Source of the DNA: Planctomycetaceae bacterium
GTDB lineage: Bacteria; Planctomycetota; Planctomycetia; Pirellulales; Pirellulaceae
Length of the DNA stretch: 18,905 bases
Direction of reading: 5' to 3'
Assembly: GCA_002685655.1 (NCBI GenBank)
Contig: NYXM01000082.1
Span: 1 to 18,905, forward strand
Position 1 is the stretch's first letter. Each line of letters starts with the position of its first letter. Made by a program: the position numbers and the translations under genes. This document shows, one piece after another, positions 16,294-18,905 of this stretch. The notes below the pieces were generated by a model. It was given only the letters and a program-made list of their open reading frames with translations, had not been told where the DNA came from and made no database searches.

Positions 16294-17337
16294 TCATCTC
16301 TCCGTGGCTCCACCAATCGGCGGAGCGGACATAAGTAAGCCATTGAGCGAACCGTCTGTTTCTTCGATCAGTTGTACATCCAGCCGCCCGCCGCGCGAGC
16401 TCGTAAAACTACGTTGCCACGTTGGACCGTCGTGACGCCAGTCGGAAGTGGGCGTCCATGTCGGTACTGCCAATTGGCGGTTGTAAAACAATTGCCATGC
16501 GCGAATCGAGCCCGTCCCGCGAAATCCCACCATGACCGCACCGGACTCCGCCTGCAATGACATGGTTCGTCGACTTTGCGGGGGAACGGGGAGAGCGCGG
16601 AATTGAGCGACAGGACCGAGTTGCGGGTTTTCCGCCGTCAACGTAAACACTGTCCAGCGGTCGCTTGGCAGATCTTCGTCCGACACGGCAGGAAAGGCCA
16701 ACCCCCAGGATACCACGCGGCTCTCCATCGCGGCAACGATGCGATCCTGGCCAGTTAAATCACGCGTTGGCTGATCGAGCACCGTCACGACCATCGGCAG
16801 AGGCGTTTCGATCTGGTACATCCGCCAGCGCGATGACGACTCGACCGGTTCCTGCAGACGGATCTGCGTCAACATCTGCTGTTCGGCCGGTCCTGGTGTT
16901 CGATCGACATGGCTGATCCGCTCTGCCATCGTTCGGCAGTCAGCGCGAAGTCGCGCGAGTACTTCTGGCGTGTCGCCGCACAACTCGGATCGTGTTGCCA
17001 ACAGGGGATAGTCGCCAAATGCCAACATGTGCCGCAGCGGTTTGGTTGCCGCGCCATCAGGCGATCGTCTTCGCTGGCCCGCTTCTGGCCCAACGACCTG
17101 CGCAAGTGGGTCCGACACCGCAGTCGATCTCGTGGCCGACCACCATCGCAGGGCGTGCTGTCCGCCCACAGCACCGAGAATCAAGATCAAACCACTCGCC
17201 AAGACGTTGGTGGCAAACCCTGCGACGCGGCAGGCGAGTGTCTTCTTCGAAGGCTGCGAAGATGCTCGCACCGAGGCAGCTGCCGGGGGGTCGGGGCGCG
17301 CGGCGATGTTTCCGGATTCCATCGGTTGGTGAGCCAT
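16294..17337 (-). CDS. Unknown single-pass membrane protein of the Tad locus
   Basis: 347 residues from ATG 17337; the frame is open a further 15 codons upstream, but that would overlap the previous gene. A short cytoplasmic Pro/Ala/Ser-rich part (1-35) precedes a membrane segment (about 38-58), and the remaining 290 residues should face outward. The outer part is beta-rich with no family I recognise; it has two cysteines, no cofactor motif and no catalytic signature. The start lies 13 bases after the TadE-like gene stop, and the stop lies 3 bases before the CpaB-like start, which has its own strong ribosome site. Position between TadE-like and CpaB-like genes suggests a pilus-assembly accessory, but the sequence alone does not show it. 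Confidence 0.75.
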   Translation of the reverse strand: MAHQPMESGNIAARPDPPAAASVRASSQPSKKTLACRVAGFATNVLASGLILILGAVGGQHALRWWSATRSTAVSDPLAQVVGPEAGQRRRSPDGAATKPLRHMLAFGDYPLLATRSELCGDTPEVLARLRADCRTMAERISHVDRTPGPAEQQMLTQIRLQEPVESSSRWRMYQIETPLPMVVTVLDQPTRDLTGQDRIVAAMESRVVSWGLAFPAVSDEDLPSDRWTVFTLTAENPQLGPVAQFRALPVPPQSRRTMSLQAESGAVMVGFRGTGSIRAWQLFYNRQLAVPTWTPTSDWRHDGPTWQRSFTSSRGGRLDVQLIEETDGSLNGLLMSAPPIGGATER

Positions 17338-17350
17338 GCGAGTCAGACAA

Positions 17351-18412
17351 TTAGGGGATTTCGGCGTCGGCGCGGCGAGCAAGGTCGGCTTCGAGTCGCC
17401 CGAGCCGATCTTGATAGGCTTCCAGCTGGTCGATCTTGGGGCGAAGTTCCGCCATTTCGGCCTGGATCTCCGCGCGGCGACGCGGTGTAGGAGGAGGCGT
17501 GCGATTCAGTTCGTCTTCTAGCTCGTTCCACCGACGCTGGTACATGCTCAAAAAGAAATTGGTCATCTGCCTGGGGAGTCGGCTGATCTGCCCAAATCGA
17601 ATCCGACGCCCCGCGCCACGCGTATCGACGAGCGGTTGGACATGATTCGCATATACCGTTTCCAAGTCCAATTCACAAGCACTCCCGGTGCGCGGGTGAA
17701 AGTCGATGTAGTGGCCGGTGTACCGCAGAATGTCTTCGTCGCGATCCAGAACGCGGAGGCTGCTGTAGTGCGGTATGGATAGTGTCCCCCGCACGGCGTT
17801 GGCGAACGCTCGCGGCAATGCGGGCGCCGTTCGAGGCAATTCGTATAGGATCTTGACGCGACGAAACCGATTTGGGATTCCCATCTGTGCCGATTGCCAT
17901 TTAAGGTCGAGTAGCGGGTTTTCGATATCACCGCTTTGATAGTCGCCCAGCCTAGGCATCAGCGGATACTCTCGGTTAACTTCCGAGATACCTTTAAAGG
18001 CACCGACGCGATCTGGATCCAGGATCGGATAGACTGAAAACCCGTTGGGCAAGGGACCGCGAATGACAGGCAAATTGATCTCCGGGTCATCCAGCTGGAC
18101 GATCTGTTGATCTGCGGGCTCGATGGTCATTTCGGCGTCTGTTGGCCAAGCGGGTCTCGGTCGACCCTCATCGGCCCCTGTACGAGGCCAACGCGTGCGC
18201 CAGGCTGCGTGTCGGGATACGACTTCGCCCCGCACGCGCCATGTGGCAAACGTTCCAAAATTTACCATCAAGGCCATGGTGAACAACAAGATCGGCAACC
18301 ACATTACCAGCTCCAACGGAGCCAGACCTCGCCGCCGCGCGCGACGGCGCCTGATACGAAGGCGGAGTCGGATGTCCGTTGGCGAGACAGTTGTTAGTGA
18401 TGGCTTAGCCAC
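17351..18412 (-). CDS. TadE-like minor pseudopilin with a coiled-coil C-terminus
   Basis: 353 residues from a GTG start at 18412, which overlaps the preceding gene end by 19 bases; the next Met falls inside the membrane segment, so an upstream start is needed. An Arg-rich stretch (15-28) precedes G29-LAPLE, a prepilin-peptidase-type site with Glu34 at +5 of the mature protein, then a hydrophobic helix (about 33-58), the TadE layout. The mature part is much longer than a usual TadE (about 150-200 residues). The last 65 residues are a charged, heptad-like coiled coil (Leu/Glu/Arg rich). TadE proteins are minor pseudopilins processed by TadV. The unusual length and tail may give an extra scaffold role. 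Confidence 0.78.
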   Translation of the reverse strand: MAKPSLTTVSPTDIRLRLRIRRRRARRRGLAPLELVMWLPILLFTMALMVNFGTFATWRVRGEVVSRHAAWRTRWPRTGADEGRPRPAWPTDAEMTIEPADQQIVQLDDPEINLPVIRGPLPNGFSVYPILDPDRVGAFKGISEVNREYPLMPRLGDYQSGDIENPLLDLKWQSAQMGIPNRFRRVKILYELPRTAPALPRAFANAVRGTLSIPHYSSLRVLDRDEDILRYTGHYIDFHPRTGSACELDLETVYANHVQPLVDTRGAGRRIRFGQISRLPRQMTNFFLSMYQRRWNELEDELNRTPPPTPRRRAEIQAEMAELRPKIDQLEAYQDRLGRLEADLARRADAEIP

Positions 18413-18905
18413 TGCAGATCTTCGCTCGTCAAAGGGGTCAAATCGGGTAATTCAAACGCTGGCATATGGTTGACGTACGGTTGAAGGCTGAGGATCTCCG
18501 GTATCGAACTGCTCGTCGCCGGCGTCAGTTGCACTGTCCAGTTCTGAGTGACAAGATCCCATCGCGAGGGGAACCACCGGCCGCTCTGCCGCCGCACAAT
18601 CCACGGAAGCTCGTCTTCGTCGCCGGGCGATTCGTCGGAATCCTCAGTTGGTTCGCCGTTGGGATCATCGCTACCGGGGCCATCGCTACCGGGATCAATT
18701 TGCCACGCAATCCGCTGTTGTTCCAGCACCGATTGTTCCAGCACCGATCGTTCCAGCACCGATTGTCCACCTATGCCGGGGATTGGAATTGGTATCTGTT
18801 CGCCCGGTATGCCACCACCAGTATCCCCGGGTCTGCCATCCGCAGTGCCGGCTGCCGGATCCAGCCAATGTTTCACGAGACGCGCGTGCGGCACAAACAT
18901 CATCA
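18394..18905 (-). CDS. Partial unknown protein upstream of the TadE-like gene
   Basis: Only the C-terminal part (at least 169 codons) is in the window; the frame stays open to the right edge, so the real start is probably outside. The visible part has a Gly/Pro-rich stretch, a pentapeptide repeat (SVLEQ/SVLER), an acidic Asp/Glu/Ser/Gly-rich stretch and an ordinary-looking last 60 residues. There is no membrane segment or recognisable domain here. Gene order in Tad clusters would allow a TadE/TadG-like pseudopilin or secreted component, but this cannot be shown. Its end overlaps the TadE-like gene by 19 bases, supporting co-transcription and translational coupling. Confidence 0.6.
   Translation of the reverse strand, partial: MMFVPHARLVKHWLDPAAGTADGRPGDTGGGIPGEQIPIPIPGIGGQSVLERSVLEQSVLEQQRIAWQIDPGSDGPGSDDPNGEPTEDSDESPGDEDELPWIVRRQSGRWFPSRWDLVTQNWTVQLTPATSSSIPEILSLQPYVNHMPAFELPDLTPLTSEDLQWLSHH
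18721..18765 (-). repeat. 15-bp tandem repeat, three copies
   Basis: The unit TTCCAGCACCGATTG (plus-strand reading) occurs at 18721-18735, 18736-18750 (one change) and 18751-18765. On the coding strand it adds SVLEQ/SVLER pentapeptides to the partial protein. The 15-base period matches the repeats at 1611-1655 and 3306-3355. Confidence 0.88.

Overview
The window looks like a chromosomal segment of a planctomycete (Pirellula/Rhodopirellula-like). This is an inference from gene content: a secreted DUF3179 protein, secreted amidohydrolase pairs, a very large Ser/Thr kinase carrying a caspase-like domain, a zinc-ribbon membrane protein, and a tight-adherence (Tad) operon whose ATPase has an N-terminal FHA domain. 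No rRNA, tRNA, CRISPR array, insertion sequence or phage gene was seen.

Plus strand, left part (1-6220). Bases 1-331 carry no gene, only two palindromes. Next is a membrane-anchored DUF3179 protein (332-1450) with one in-frame TGA at 731-733. That TGA falls exactly on the first cysteine of the family's conserved CxxC motif. A hairpin with bacterial SECIS-like geometry follows it, and conserved family sequence continues in frame, so I read it as a candidate selenoprotein (UxxC) rather than a dead gene. Then come two exported amidohydrolase-family proteins. The first has two amidohydrolase domains (N-terminal half without metal ligands, C-terminal half with a full ligand set) and a His/Asp-rich tail. 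The second has one domain and also lacks the ligands.

Minus strand, right part (18905 down to 6202). A tightly packed operon-like run reads right to left: a partial unknown protein, a TadE-like minor pseudopilin with a coiled-coil tail, an unknown membrane-anchored protein, a CpaB/RcpC-like protein, an FHA-CpaF/TadA ATPase, TadB, TadC, a zinc-ribbon membrane protein, a kinase/beta-repeat/pseudocaspase protein, and a serine beta-lactamase-fold hydrolase. Most junctions overlap or are under about 80 bases, so co-transcription from a promoter beyond the right edge is likely. The last gene converges on the amidohydrolase gene with a 19-base overlap of coding ends.

How the genes may work together: TadA/B/C, CpaB-like and TadE-like proteins form the inner-membrane part of a Flp/Tad pilus or secretion machine. 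The major pilin, prepilin peptidase, secretin and TadZ are not in the window. A phosphothreonine-binding FHA domain on the motor ATPase together with a Ser/Thr kinase in the same operon suggests phosphorylation control of the machine. The kinase's caspase-like part has lost its catalytic cysteine (Thr instead) but keeps a canonical EF-hand loop, so it may be a sensor or scaffold rather than a protease. The strongest novelty candidates are the UGA-containing DUF3179 gene and the kinase-pseudocaspase/FHA-ATPase pairing.
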